From: Xylocopilactobacillus apicola
GTDB taxonomy: Bacteria; Bacillota; Bacilli; Lactobacillales; Lactobacillaceae
Assembly: GCF_033095985.1 (NCBI RefSeq)
Contig: NZ_AP026802.1
Location: 1,178,001-1,242,000, forward strand
Length of the DNA: 64,000 nt
Direction of reading: 5' to 3'
A model generated the notes under the pieces. That model made no database searches. It was not told the origin of the DNA and saw only the letters and a program-made list of their open reading frames with translations. The position numbers were made by a program, and so were the translations under genes. This document shows, one piece after another, positions 34,316 through 43,398 of this stretch. Position 1 is the first letter of the stretch. Every line of letters begins with the position of its first letter.

Positions 34316-34941
34316 CTTCGACGTCTTTTTTTCTTTTTTCTTTCAAATAACAAGTGATAAATCATCAATCCAATTACCATCCCAACCGAATTAAAAATCA
34401 AATCATCAACATCAGTTTGACCGGAATGTAAAAGAAACTGTGAGATTTCAATAAACAGTGACAAGCAAAATCCTGCAAAAAATGCCATTACTTTATGATG
34501 AGGCTTCTTCCTGATTGCGCAAAGCAAAAAACCGATCGGCATAAAAAGAACAATATTTCCCAAAAAATTGTAAATCAAAGCAACTTTTGTAATTCCATTG
34601 GTCATTTTAATAGTCTGAACAAAAGGAACCCAATTTACTTCCGATAATGGGCGATGAAAATCTAAAGTTATCTGCCAAGGCCAATAAACTTGTCGGAACA
34701 CTGTAAAAAACAAGATAAAAATCAAGTAAAACATGAATAAATCAAATGTTAATTCACGTTTAATCGTAGTGCCCTTTTTGCGCCAAAAGAAATTAAATAA
34801 AGTCCGCAAAATTAAAAACATAAGGAAATAAACGATAGTTTTATCTAAAGCAATAAAACCCATTTTTACAATTCCAAAGTTAATATAACGATAGCCCCAA
34901 TTCTGGTATAGATATCGATAAAGTGTTCCAAAAATATACAT
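34312..34941 (-). CDS. VanZ-like membrane protein
   Basis: The 209-residue protein has about five hydrophobic segments and the VanZ block NFLGNIVLFMPIGFLLCAIR near residue 123, followed by GQTDVDDLIFNSVGMVIGLM near residue 173. The C-terminus is a string of Lys and Arg. VanZ relatives affect teicoplanin resistance in some bacteria, but the general function is unknown. It lies 11 bases after glmM and overlaps the next gene by four bases. Confidence 0.83.
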   Translation of the reverse strand: MYIFGTLYRYLYQNWGYRYINFGIVKMGFIALDKTIVYFLMFLILRTLFNFFWRKKGTTIKRELTFDLFMFYLIFILFFTVFRQVYWPWQITLDFHRPLSEVNWVPFVQTIKMTNGITKVALIYNFLGNIVLFMPIGFLLCAIRKKPHHKVMAFFAGFCLSLFIEISQFLLHSGQTDVDDLIFNSVGMVIGLMIYHLLFERKKKKRRRR

Positions 34942-34952
34942 TGATCGACAAT

Positions 34953-36296
34953 CTAACTCAGTTCTTCGGCAACAACTGCACTGAGTTCATTAATATATTT
35001 ATTTACTAATTCATCAGTTGGCGCTTCAACCATAATCCGCAAAAGATTTTCCGTCCCACTTGGTCGAATCAAAACTCGCCCATCGGACGCAAGTTCTTCT
35101 TCTATTACTTTAATTTTGTCTTGAAGTTTACTTGATTTTTCCCAAGAATTCTTATCTTTCACCTTGATATTAACTAATTTCTGCGGAAAAGTTCGAACTG
35201 GTGCCGCCAACTCAGATAATGTTTTATTTTCACTAACCATAATATTTAACAGCATTACCATCGTTAAAAGTCCGTCACCTGTGTTGTGATAATTACTTAG
35301 AATAATGTGCCCGGACTGCTCTCCGCCGACCACAAAACCGTTCTTAAACATATTTTCGCTCACATAGCGATCTCCCACAGCCGTAACTTGATGATCAATA
35401 CCAACATGATCCAATGCCTTAAATAAGCCAATATTACTCATGACCGTAGTGACAACAGTGTTGCCAGGAAGTTCATCGTGCGATTTCAAATAGCTAGCAA
35501 TGATATACATAATCTTATCGCCGTCAACAATTTTGCCAAACTCATCTACAGCCAAACAGCGATCCCCGTCACCATCAATTGCAAAACCAACGTCAAAATG
35601 CTGCGTTGGCACAGCTTCCATTAACTTTTCAGGATGTGTTGAACCAACGCCTTTATTAATATTAAGTCCATCTGGATGATCGGCCATCACTTCATAACTC
35701 AAATTAAGCTTACTAAGAAGCGTCGGTGCTACCTGACTTCCAGCACCGTTTGCTGTATCTAAAATGATATTGAGTTTACTCTGATAATCAAGTGCATACC
35801 CTTGTAAAAACTCCACATAGCAATCTAAAGCTCCAGGAAGCGTTAAAACTTTGCCTAAACCTTTTGCACTTGGACGCGGCAGTGTATCTTCTTTTGCATC
35901 AATAAATTTCTCAATCTCTTCTTCCATTTGATCAGATAATTTATTACCATCACTACCAAAAAACTTTATTCCATTGTCTTCCGCAGGGTTATGTGAAGCT
36001 GAAACCATAATTCCAGCAGAAAGGTTAAATTTTTTGATCAAATAGGAAAGTGCTGGCGTAGTGATAACACCAATATTTTCTACATCAACTCCTACTGATA
36101 AGAGACCAGCAACTAAGGCTGAAACTAACATTTCTCCTGATGCTCTAGTATCACGCGCCACTACAACTTTTGCATATTCAGTGCTGCCCTTAGTTAAGAC
36201 AAAGCCTCCACAACGGCCTAACTTAAAAGCCATCTCTGGTTTTAGCGTAATGTTAGCAACTCCTCTAACTCCATCGGTTCCAAAATATTTTGTCAT
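34953..36296 (-). CDS. glmM: Phosphoglucosamine mutase
   Basis: The 447-residue enzyme makes glucosamine 1-phosphate for peptidoglycan precursors. It has KYFGTDGVRGVAN at the N-terminus, the phosphoserine loop GIMVSASHNP near residue 93, the metal loop DGDGDR near residue 238, and the phosphate-binding RPSGTENLLRIMVEA near the end. I start it at ATG 36296, after GAGG; a frame eight codons longer runs into cdaR. GlmM binds and restrains CdaA in several Firmicutes, fitting the cdaA-cdaR-glmM order. Confidence 0.96.
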   Translation of the reverse strand: MTKYFGTDGVRGVANITLKPEMAFKLGRCGGFVLTKGSTEYAKVVVARDTRASGEMLVSALVAGLLSVGVDVENIGVITTPALSYLIKKFNLSAGIMVSASHNPAEDNGIKFFGSDGNKLSDQMEEEIEKFIDAKEDTLPRPSAKGLGKVLTLPGALDCYVEFLQGYALDYQSKLNIILDTANGAGSQVAPTLLSKLNLSYEVMADHPDGLNINKGVGSTHPEKLMEAVPTQHFDVGFAIDGDGDRCLAVDEFGKIVDGDKIMYIIASYLKSHDELPGNTVVTTVMSNIGLFKALDHVGIDHQVTAVGDRYVSENMFKNGFVVGGEQSGHIILSNYHNTGDGLLTMVMLLNIMVSENKTLSELAAPVRTFPQKLVNIKVKDKNSWEKSSKLQDKIKVIEEELASDGRVLIRPSGTENLLRIMVEAPTDELVNKYINELSAVVAEELS

Positions 36297-36303
36297 ATTA
36301 TCC

Positions 36304-37284
36304 TCACTTTTTATTTTCATCTTTTACAACAATACTAACTGGAATTGATTTTTGGCTATATTTATTAATGCCGTCTTTGATTGGCAGTTCAATGATTCTT
36401 TGAACATTTTTTTCAACCCCGCGTACAACTACCGGAATCGCTAAAGTATCAATTCGGTCAATAATTTCTTTTTTGCCATAGATTTTTAATTCACTGACGT
36501 TAGATTTAAACGAATAAGTTTTTCCGCTCACTCCCTCTCCATCCTGCGTAAATTTAATTTTAACAGTTTTATGAGGTAATTCCTTAATTGGAAGGCGGAC
36601 ATGAACGACTTCCGGGTTAACTACTGCATTAACTGTATTTCCATTTTGATCAAGCGGTTGAACAATCACGTCTTGGCTAAATGTCACCTTGGTGTCATTT
36701 GGTAAATTAATTTTAGCGACAATCTGATTAATTTTTTCAATTTCAGTTTTTGCACTAGTAACTTCGGCTGTGTCTTGACTTAACTCTGGCCTTCCTGCTT
36801 CATAACCAGGCGCAATACTATCTTTATTGTAATCGCTTTGAATAGCCATCTTACGATTTTGGCGGACCTGAATATTAATTGTCACCTCCGAAGGAATTAT
36901 TTGATAGTGAATTGATTTATTAATTCCCTGCTCCTTAAGCGTTATTTTATGAACACCTGTCGAGCGATTACCAATGTCTGCAATAATTCGGAAGTTTAAA
37001 GTATTCGCAGTCGCTGTGACCAAAGCAGCTGGTCCTTCAAGCCGAACTTTCACTTTTTGCGGATAACCAGTAATAAAAAATTTATCCGTATTACCATTAA
37101 GTTGCAGCGGAGCATTGATCGTGGTCGTTTTGGTTGCAGCCATTTGCTCTTGACGCGAATTATCTGAATTGGTTGTGCTTTGAGTCTTTTGAGTCTGCAC
37201 ATAGACAAACAAAAATATTGCCATGAAAAGAGCCGAAATTACTGAAATAATCTTTGTTTTAAAATCTAATTTTTCTGGATTCAT
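36304..37284 (-). CDS. cdaR: CdaA regulator CdaR (YbbR)
   Basis: The 326-residue protein has one N-terminal membrane helix (about 10-30) and three YbbR repeats outside the membrane (about 50-130, 135-220, 225-310). Repeats carry paired motifs such as YPQKVKVRLEGPAALV and PEVVHVRLPIKELPHKTVKI. It modulates the diadenylate cyclase CdaA from the cell-surface side. Its start overlaps cdaA by four bases, and glmM starts seven bases after its stop. Confidence 0.92.
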   Translation of the reverse strand: MNPEKLDFKTKIISVISALFMAIFLFVYVQTQKTQSTTNSDNSRQEQMAATKTTTINAPLQLNGNTDKFFITGYPQKVKVRLEGPAALVTATANTLNFRIIADIGNRSTGVHKITLKEQGINKSIHYQIIPSEVTINIQVRQNRKMAIQSDYNKDSIAPGYEAGRPELSQDTAEVTSAKTEIEKINQIVAKINLPNDTKVTFSQDVIVQPLDQNGNTVNAVVNPEVVHVRLPIKELPHKTVKIKFTQDGEGVSGKTYSFKSNVSELKIYGKKEIIDRIDTLAIPVVVRGVEKNVQRIIELPIKDGINKYSQKSIPVSIVVKDENKK

Positions 37285-38126
37285 TCTTGATCACCTTTAT
37301 CAGATTTATTCTGACTTTGCGACAAAAGTTTCTGCCAGAAACTTTTCTTGGGAGCCGTTTTTGCACCCATCTCATCAAATAAAAATTTTCGATACTCATC
37401 GTGAGTCATACCAGTAATCAATTTTCCATCTTTAGTAAATGAAATCGCTCCTGTCTCTTCCGATACCACAATCGTCAGCGCATCCGTTACTTCACTAATA
37501 CCAACAGCTGCCCGATGACGTGTTCCAAACATTTTAGGGATATCTGGATTATCAGATAAAGGTAAAAACGCAGCAGCAGCAGCAACTCGATCATCTTGGA
37601 TAATAACTGCACCGTCGTGAAGCGGCGTATTGGGAATGAAAATATTGATCAAAAGTCCATTTGTAATCAAAGCATCAAGCTGAATTCCCGTTTCAGTGTA
37701 TTCTTCAAGACCTGTCGTTCCCTGTAAAGTGATTAGTGCCCCAATTCTTCTGGTTGCCATATACTGTAACGCTGTATCAATTTCGTCTATACGCTTTTTG
37801 ATCGCCACATCTTTTACATTGGCAGGCGTGAAAACTGATCCGCGCCCAATTTGTTCGAGACCACGCCTGATTTCTGGCTGAAAAATAATAACCAAAACAA
37901 CTACGGCCCAATTAATAACTTGATCGCTGATAAAATTTAAGGTTTTGAAATTAAAATACCAACTAATAACTTTCAATACGACAATAATTGCGATCCCTCG
38001 CAGTAATTGAGTAGCTTTAGTGCCGCGAATCATTAAAATTAACCAATAAAATAAATACCAAACAACAATAATATCAATAATATTGGTAAGAGTAGATAAA
38101 GTAAAAAATTTAGATAAGTCGATTAT
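37281..38126 (-). CDS. cdaA: Diadenylate cyclase CdaA with a probable non-canonical start codon
   Basis: It makes c-di-AMP from two ATP. The DAC domain has TPLHDGAVII (Asp171) and GTRHRAAVG (203-205). The first ATG (38033) would remove the first helix. In-frame codons upstream read IDLSKFFTLSTLTNIIDIIV then VWYLFYWLIL, which is the normal CdaA first helix, but contain no ATG, GTG or TTG. AAGGAGG (38132-38138) lies five bases before an ATA (38124-38126) and eight before an ATC. I take ATA as start, giving 281 residues, the usual length. A base error in the sequence is the main alternative. It follows potD by 14 bases. Confidence 0.85.
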   Translation of the reverse strand: MIDLSKFFTLSTLTNIIDIIVVWYLFYWLILMIRGTKATQLLRGIAIIVVLKVISWYFNFKTLNFISDQVINWAVVVLVIIFQPEIRRGLEQIGRGSVFTPANVKDVAIKKRIDEIDTALQYMATRRIGALITLQGTTGLEEYTETGIQLDALITNGLLINIFIPNTPLHDGAVIIQDDRVAAAAAFLPLSDNPDIPKMFGTRHRAAVGISEVTDALTIVVSEETGAISFTKDGKLITGMTHDEYRKFLFDEMGAKTAPKKSFWQKLLSQSQNKSDKGDQE

Positions 38127-38140
38127 TCTGGCCTCCTTAA

Positions 38141-39220
38141 TTATTGCCGTGACATTTTAAATTCTAAATAAAGATCATTATAATCCTCAACAATCTCTTG
38201 TCCCAAATCTCTGTAAGTATCCAAGTGTTCCATTGTTGTTTCAGCTGGATAAAAGGATTTATTTTCGACAATTGAACGAGGCAAATTTTTTTTCGCTGCC
38301 CGATTAGGGGTAGAATACCCGACGTATTTAGTATTTTGAGCTGCGTTTTCTGGTTCATTCATAAAATTCAAAAACTTATAAATCGCATCAAAATGTTTAG
38401 CAGTACGTGGGATCACGAAATTATCTAACCAAATATTACTCCCCTCATTTGGCACCACATAATGAAGGTGCGGATTTACACTCATCATTTCTCGGGCCTC
38501 TCCAGACCAATCAACTGCAAGGTAACTCTCTTCTTGCTCCATGTACATTTTAATTTCATCAGCAACAATTGCTTTTACATTTGGAGTTAATTTAACCAAG
38601 CGATCTCGCGCCTGTAAAAGCGTTTGATAATCCTTGGTGTTTATTGATTTATCCATTGTGATTAATGAAACCGCAAAAATATCTCGGACACTATCAATTA
38701 AAAGCAAGGAATTTTTAAACTTGGGATCCCATAAATCCTGCCAATGTTGAACCTCTTGTGGTTTAACATATTTATCGTTATAAACAATCCCCAATGTTCC
38801 CCAAAAATAAGGTAAAGAATACTGATTGTGAGGGTCAAAATTGCGATTCATAAATTCTGGATCAATATTATTTTGATTATGAATTCGACTAAGGTCAATC
38901 GGTATTAATAAATTCATATTCTTCATTTTCTCAACCATGTACTCAGAAGGAACCGTCAAATCATAACTAATTCCTCCCTGGCGAATTTTCTCAATCATCG
39001 ACTCATTACTATCGAATGTTTGAATTGTGACTTTATATCCTGTAGTACGTTCAAATTTCTTAACCAATTTCGGGTCAATGTAGTCGCCCCAATTAAAAAG
39101 ATTAAGAACTTTTTCTTCGTGATGATCAGGATTGGCAGAATGAGCAAGTTGATAATTGCCAAAAATTAAGATACCACAAGTAATTACAATTGCAATAAAT
39201 GCACTTAATATCTTTTTCAT
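38141..39220 (-). CDS. potD: Spermidine/putrescine-binding protein
   Basis: The 359-residue periplasmic-type binding protein has an N-terminal hydrophobic segment (about 4-24) that serves as signal or membrane anchor; it lacks a clear lipobox Cys. PotD-like blocks include VLNLFNWGDYIDPKLVKKFE near residue 42, SYDLTVPSEYMVEKM near 92 and YLAVDWSGEAREMM near 220. It captures polyamines for PotABC. Its ATG overlaps the potC stop (ATGA), and cdaA follows after 14 bases. Confidence 0.9.
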   Translation of the reverse strand: MKKILSAFIAIVITCGILIFGNYQLAHSANPDHHEEKVLNLFNWGDYIDPKLVKKFERTTGYKVTIQTFDSNESMIEKIRQGGISYDLTVPSEYMVEKMKNMNLLIPIDLSRIHNQNNIDPEFMNRNFDPHNQYSLPYFWGTLGIVYNDKYVKPQEVQHWQDLWDPKFKNSLLLIDSVRDIFAVSLITMDKSINTKDYQTLLQARDRLVKLTPNVKAIVADEIKMYMEQEESYLAVDWSGEAREMMSVNPHLHYVVPNEGSNIWLDNFVIPRTAKHFDAIYKFLNFMNEPENAAQNTKYVGYSTPNRAAKKNLPRSIVENKSFYPAETTMEHLDTYRDLGQEIVEDYNDLYLEFKMSRQ

Positions 39221-40014
39221 TTTTGCCGCTCCCGCCCTTTTTTACTTTTACGCTGCATTACGAAATAATAAAACAAAATTGAAAGAGTAATAACAATGAA
39301 AATCAAGCCAGTTAATGCGTTAATTTCTAAACTGATGCCTCGCCGAGCTCTTGCATAGATTTCAACAGACAGAGTTTCAAATCCGTTGCCAGTCACAAAA
39401 AAAGTCACAGCAAAATCGTCTAAAGAGTAAGTCAGCGCCATAAAAAATCCTGCAAAAATACCTGAACTGATAAATGGCAAAATTACTTGTGAAAGAACCT
39501 GCGGCGCACTAGCTCCTAAATCATAAGCTGCGTCAATATAAGAGTGTTTCAGTTCTTTTAATTTTGGCAAAACCATCAATACAACAATTGGAATACTGAA
39601 TGCGACGTGGCTAAACAAAACCGACCAGAAACCTAACGACACTTTAAAAGCCGAGAACAGAATCAGAAAAGATGCACCAATAATAACATCTGGTGAAACC
39701 ATTAAAATATTGTTAAATGTCAGAAGTAAGCTTTTTAGCCATTTGCGTGTTAAGCCGTTTAGATATAAAGCTCCCAAAGTCCCAATTACTGTTGCTAATG
39801 TGGCCGAAATTAAGGCAATTAAGATTGTGTTTATCATTATTCCGATTAAGCGATGATCGGCTAAGAGATTGCCATAATGCTCAAGGGAAAAATGGCCGAA
39901 TTGCGCCATATTATCACCACTTGAGAAAGAAAAGTAGATCAAATAAAAGATCGGCAAATACATAATCACGAAAACAACTAATAAGAAAAGCCTATTTTTA
40001 ATTTTTGTTCTCAT
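39217..40014 (-). CDS. potC: Spermidine/putrescine ABC transporter permease PotC
   Basis: The 265-residue permease has about six helices. The EAA loop SYIDAAYDLGASAPQVLSQV lies near residue 162. I start it at ATG 40014, overlapping the potB stop (ATGA) after GAGGGG. A frame 26 codons longer lies inside potB and has unlikely composition. It pairs with PotB to form the membrane channel energised by PotA. Confidence 0.9.
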   Translation of the reverse strand: MRTKIKNRLFLLVVFVIMYLPIFYLIYFSFSSGDNMAQFGHFSLEHYGNLLADHRLIGIMINTILIALISATLATVIGTLGALYLNGLTRKWLKSLLLTFNNILMVSPDVIIGASFLILFSAFKVSLGFWSVLFSHVAFSIPIVVLMVLPKLKELKHSYIDAAYDLGASAPQVLSQVILPFISSGIFAGFFMALTYSLDDFAVTFFVTGNGFETLSVEIYARARRGISLEINALTGLIFIVITLSILFYYFVMQRKSKKGRERQK

Positions 40015-40808
40015 TTTGCCCCTCTTGTAATGACCATAATTAAAATCATCGCCATGATCAAAACCACACCGATTGTCGATCCCATGCCCCAATTCATAGT
40101 ACTCAAAAAGTGTTCTTCAATCGCTGTGCCTAACGTGATAACTCGGTTGCCCCCGATTAAGCGCGTAATCATAAAAAGTGAAAGTGAAGGAATAAAGATC
40201 GCTTGAATTCCCGATTTGATTCCTGGCATAGTTAAAGGAATTATTACCCGCGAAAACGTTTGAATCTTAGAAGCACCTAAATCATAACTGGCATTTATCA
40301 ACGAGTAATTAATCGCAGTAATTGAGTTATAAAGCGGTAAAATCATGAAAGGAAGTTGAACATAAACGGCAACCCAAACAAACGATGCGTCAGTAAAAAG
40401 GAATTGCCCGCGTCCAAGTCCCAATATTGCTAAAAGATCATTAATCGAACCATTGCGACTCAACAATCCGATAAAAGCGTACGTTTTTAGAAGTAAATTA
40501 ACCCACATTGGCAAAATAATCAGCAAGATCAATAAATCTTTCACCCGTGTAAATTTATTGACGACCCAGGCTACCGGGTAGCTAATCAATAAAGATATTA
40601 AAGTAATAATAAACGCAAAAAAAATCGAATTAGCTGCCATGATCAAATAAGTCGGAGTAGTAAAGAAAGTAACATAGTTTTTAAAAGTTAGATGTCCGCT
40701 TACATCTTGAAACGAGTAAATAAAAATTAAACCAATTGGAATCAAAACAAATAAAGCAATCCACAAGTAGTATGGTAACGACAAAAAAAATTTCTTTAAC
40801 TGTTTCAA
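40011..40808 (-). CDS. potB: Spermidine/putrescine ABC transporter permease PotB
   Basis: This 265-residue permease has about six helices, an N-terminal LPYYLWIALFVLIPIGLIFI, and an EAA loop NASYDLGASKIQTFSRVIIP near residue 173. It is the PotB-type partner of PotC. The gene begins three bases after potA ends and its stop overlaps potC. Confidence 0.9.
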   Translation of the reverse strand: MKQLKKFFLSLPYYLWIALFVLIPIGLIFIYSFQDVSGHLTFKNYVTFFTTPTYLIMAANSIFFAFIITLISLLISYPVAWVVNKFTRVKDLLILLIILPMWVNLLLKTYAFIGLLSRNGSINDLLAILGLGRGQFLFTDASFVWVAVYVQLPFMILPLYNSITAINYSLINASYDLGASKIQTFSRVIIPLTMPGIKSGIQAIFIPSLSLFMITRLIGGNRVITLGTAIEEHFLSTMNWGMGSTIGVVLIMAMILIMVITRGAK

Positions 40809-40811
40809 TAA

Positions 40812-41918
40812 TTAATCCTCATAGGTTTCTAGGCGGGCATCGAAATCCTGCTCTTTTTCACCATAACGCATCACATGAATATCTTCTGGGTCAAAATTAA
40901 TTCCTACGACAGCATCATCTTCAACAGAATTTGTTGATTGAATTTGCCATTCATTATCATCTTCGTCATAAGCAATAATTTCGTAAAAATCGCCCCGAAA
41001 AATTTGACTATCAACTCGAACTGTCAACTTACCTTGATCAACTGAAGTAATATCTAAATCTTCCGGTCGCAAGACTATTTCAACTTGCTCATTAGGTCGC
41101 ATTCCAGCATCAGCGCATTCAAAATCTTTACCAACAAAATTAACCAAAAAATCCTTCACCATTATTCCGGGAACAATATTACTTTGTCCAATAAAATCTG
41201 CTACAAAATGATTAATTGGCTCATCATATATATCAACTGGCGTCCCACTTTGTAAAATTTCACCTGCATTAATGACGAAAATAAAATCGCTCATTGCAAG
41301 TGCTTCTTCCTGATCATGGGTAATAAAAAGAAAAGTGATTCCTAAACGCTGCTGTAATTCCCTTAACTCATACTGCATCTCTTTTCTAAGCTTGGCATCA
41401 AGGGCCGACAGCGGTTCATCGAGTAGCAACATCCGAGGATTTAAAACAAGCGAGCGTGCAATTGAAACTCTTTGCTTTTGGCCACCCGACAATTCATTAA
41501 TGTCCCGTTCTTCCAACCCCGTCAACTGAACCATCTTTAAAATTTGCTGTACACGATCTTCGATTTCTGCTTTACTTTTTTGCTGTAATTTCAATCCAAA
41601 TGCAATATTTTCAAAGACATTCAAATGGGGAAAAAGTGCGTAATCTTGAAAAATTGTATTCAATTTTCTCTTATTTGGGGGAATATTATTAATTTTTTCC
41701 CCATTAAAAAGGACTTCACCACTTGTCGGTTGTGAAAATCCTGCAATCACCCTTAGAATTGAAGTTTTGCCTGAACCAGAAGGACCAAGCATCGTATAAA
41801 ACTTCCCTTCTTCAAGTTCAAGTGAAACATTTTTTAAAATTTGATGATCATCAATACTCATATTGATGTTCTCAAGCGAAACAATAGGTTTCTTTGCCAA
41901 GTATTTGTCCCCGCCCAT
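40812..41918 (-). CDS. potA: Spermidine/putrescine ABC transporter ATPase
   Basis: The 368-residue ATPase has Walker [10 protein letters not shown] near residue 45, signature [15 protein letters not shown] near 143, Walker [13 protein letters not shown], the switch His in FITHDQEEA, and a C-terminal TOBE-type domain (about 245-355). The ATG at 41918 has no good ribosome site; a TTG at 41900, preceded by GGGCGGGGAC, gives [12 protein letters not shown], closer to usual PotA starts. It begins the pot-cda-glmM run. A minus-strand TATAAT near 41963 is a plausible -10. Confidence 0.92.
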   Translation of the reverse strand: MGGDKYLAKKPIVSLENINMSIDDHQILKNVSLELEEGKFYTMLGPSGSGKTSILRVIAGFSQPTSGEVLFNGEKINNIPPNKRKLNTIFQDYALFPHLNVFENIAFGLKLQQKSKAEIEDRVQQILKMVQLTGLEERDINELSGGQKQRVSIARSLVLNPRMLLLDEPLSALDAKLRKEMQYELRELQQRLGITFLFITHDQEEALAMSDFIFVINAGEILQSGTPVDIYDEPINHFVADFIGQSNIVPGIMVKDFLVNFVGKDFECADAGMRPNEQVEIVLRPEDLDITSVDQGKLTVRVDSQIFRGDFYEIIAYDEDDNEWQIQSTNSVEDDAVVGINFDPEDIHVMRYGEKEQDFDARLETYED

Positions 41919-42004
41919 TTATGTTAAAATCGTTACTAAAAGATTTCCGTTAGTTTAAGTATATTATAGGTTTTACGAAAAAAAATAAAAAGTAGGTCTT
42001 AAAA

Positions 42005-42358
42005 ATGTTTAGTAAAAAACTTTTAAAGCGTTATGCCATCTTAGATTTCATCCTTAATGTTATGATCTCCTTTTATATTATGAGTCAAGCATTTAATTTT
42101 CTCCCAGCATTCTTACTTGCTGTGATTTATCTTTGTGTCGGCATTAATGACTGGAGATTTCGCTACCCCACCGATTTGGTTGGTCCTGCTATTGATGGAT
42201 GGCTCATGACAATCGGTGCACTTATTGGATTCATTTACGTATCTGATGTTTACCCAGCTCTCAATATGTGGAGCTGGCTAGCAGCTTTTTCAGCTGGTCT
42301 TAATCTTCCAGCCATGCTTCATCCCCACCGTCCTTTTGACTTTGATGACAAGAGTTAG
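42005..42358 (+). CDS. Small multi-pass membrane protein of unknown function
   Basis: The 117-residue protein has about four hydrophobic segments with the polar linker INDWRFRYPTDLVGPAIDGW between the second and third. I do not recognise a named family. It sits between murB and potA on the opposite strand, in a place where these genes are adjacent in some relatives. Its stop overlaps the end of murB by four bases. ATG with a weak upstream site (AGTAGG). Confidence 0.7.
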   Translation: MFSKKLLKRYAILDFILNVMISFYIMSQAFNFLPAFLLAVIYLCVGINDWRFRYPTDLVGPAIDGWLMTIGALIGFIYVSDVYPALNMWSWLAAFSAGLNLPAMLHPHRPFDFDDKS

Positions 42359-43263
42359 ACCTCGCCGTCTTTAAATCCTAAAAATCTGACCTCTGGTTTT
42401 AAATGGATGCCAAATTTTTCAAATACAGTTTTTTGAATTAAATGAATTAACGCAACATAGTCTCCTGCTGTCGCATGATCAATATTAACGATGAAGCCTG
42501 CGTGTTTTTTTGACACCTGAGCGCCGCCGATTTGCTTACCTTGTAAGCCTGACTCTTGAATCATTGGGCCCACAAAATGTCCTGGCGGACGTCGAAACAC
42601 TGAGCCACATGATGGCAATTCTAGCGGTTGTCGAGCAGCGCGACGTTCATTTAATTCGTCCATGAGTTGAATAATTTTCTCTGGGTCCCCTGGAACTAAA
42701 TTTATAACGGCTTGAACCACGACCAAATTTTCTTCTTGGGCACGGCTTTGGCGATATCCAAAATGAAAATCATTTGCCTCGTATTCAACAATTTTCCCTG
42801 CTGAATTTATAGCTCTAATTCTACTTATTACTGAGCTGATCTCTCCTCCATAAGCTCCCGCATTCATAAAAATTGCCCCACCAAGCGTACCTGGAATGCC
42901 ACAAGCAAATTCAATTCCTGTTAAACCGGATTTTCCAGCAGCTAGAGTCACATCTTTTAATTTAGCACCAGCCGATGCAATTATCTGACTGCCTTTTACC
43001 TCAATCTGTGAAAAATCAGTCATAATAATTACCAATTCAGATAATCCATCATCTGAAACGATCACATTGCTGGCATTTCCTAATAACAAATAAGGAATTT
43101 TGTAAGCAATGGCACGTTGAACCAAGTATTCAAGTTCTGCCTGATTTTTCGGCCTAGCTAAATACTCAGCGTAGCCACCAGTTAAAGTATAAGTAAATTC
43201 CGCCATTAAAACATGGGAACTAATTGGGACCAAGGAGTCCTTTACAAAATCTGTTTTGTTCAA
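42355..43263 (-). CDS. murB: UDP-N-acetylenolpyruvoylglucosamine reductase
   Basis: The 302-residue FAD enzyme reduces UDP-GlcNAc-enolpyruvate to UDP-MurNAc. It has the FAD-binding YLLLGNASNVIVSDDGL near residue 56, GIPGTLGGAIFMNAGAYGGE near 122, and the C-terminal SCGSVFRRPPGHFVGPMIQE with the proton-donor Ser near residue 222. HAGFIVN follows. It stands apart from the pot-glmM run by one reversed small gene. Confidence 0.95.
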   Translation of the reverse strand: MNKTDFVKDSLVPISSHVLMAEFTYTLTGGYAEYLARPKNQAELEYLVQRAIAYKIPYLLLGNASNVIVSDDGLSELVIIMTDFSQIEVKGSQIIASAGAKLKDVTLAAGKSGLTGIEFACGIPGTLGGAIFMNAGAYGGEISSVISRIRAINSAGKIVEYEANDFHFGYRQSRAQEENLVVVQAVINLVPGDPEKIIQLMDELNERRAARQPLELPSCGSVFRRPPGHFVGPMIQESGLQGKQIGGAQVSKKHAGFIVNIDHATAGDYVALIHLIQKTVFEKFGIHLKPEVRFLGFKDGEV

Positions 43264-43398
43264 ATCTCACTAACCTATTTATCTATCTTTTTATTTTCTA
43301 TAGTAATCATAACATCTTAAGCGGACTTTTTGTTGCCGATTAAAATTCTAAACATGATATACTAGCATTTTAAATCTAGTACAAAGTAAAGTGAAAAA

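Noticed and set aside
40015-40092. 26-residue extension at the PotC N-terminus
   Set aside because: The codons lie within potB and the His/Gly/Asp-rich peptide is unlike any PotC; the ATGA overlap start is clear.
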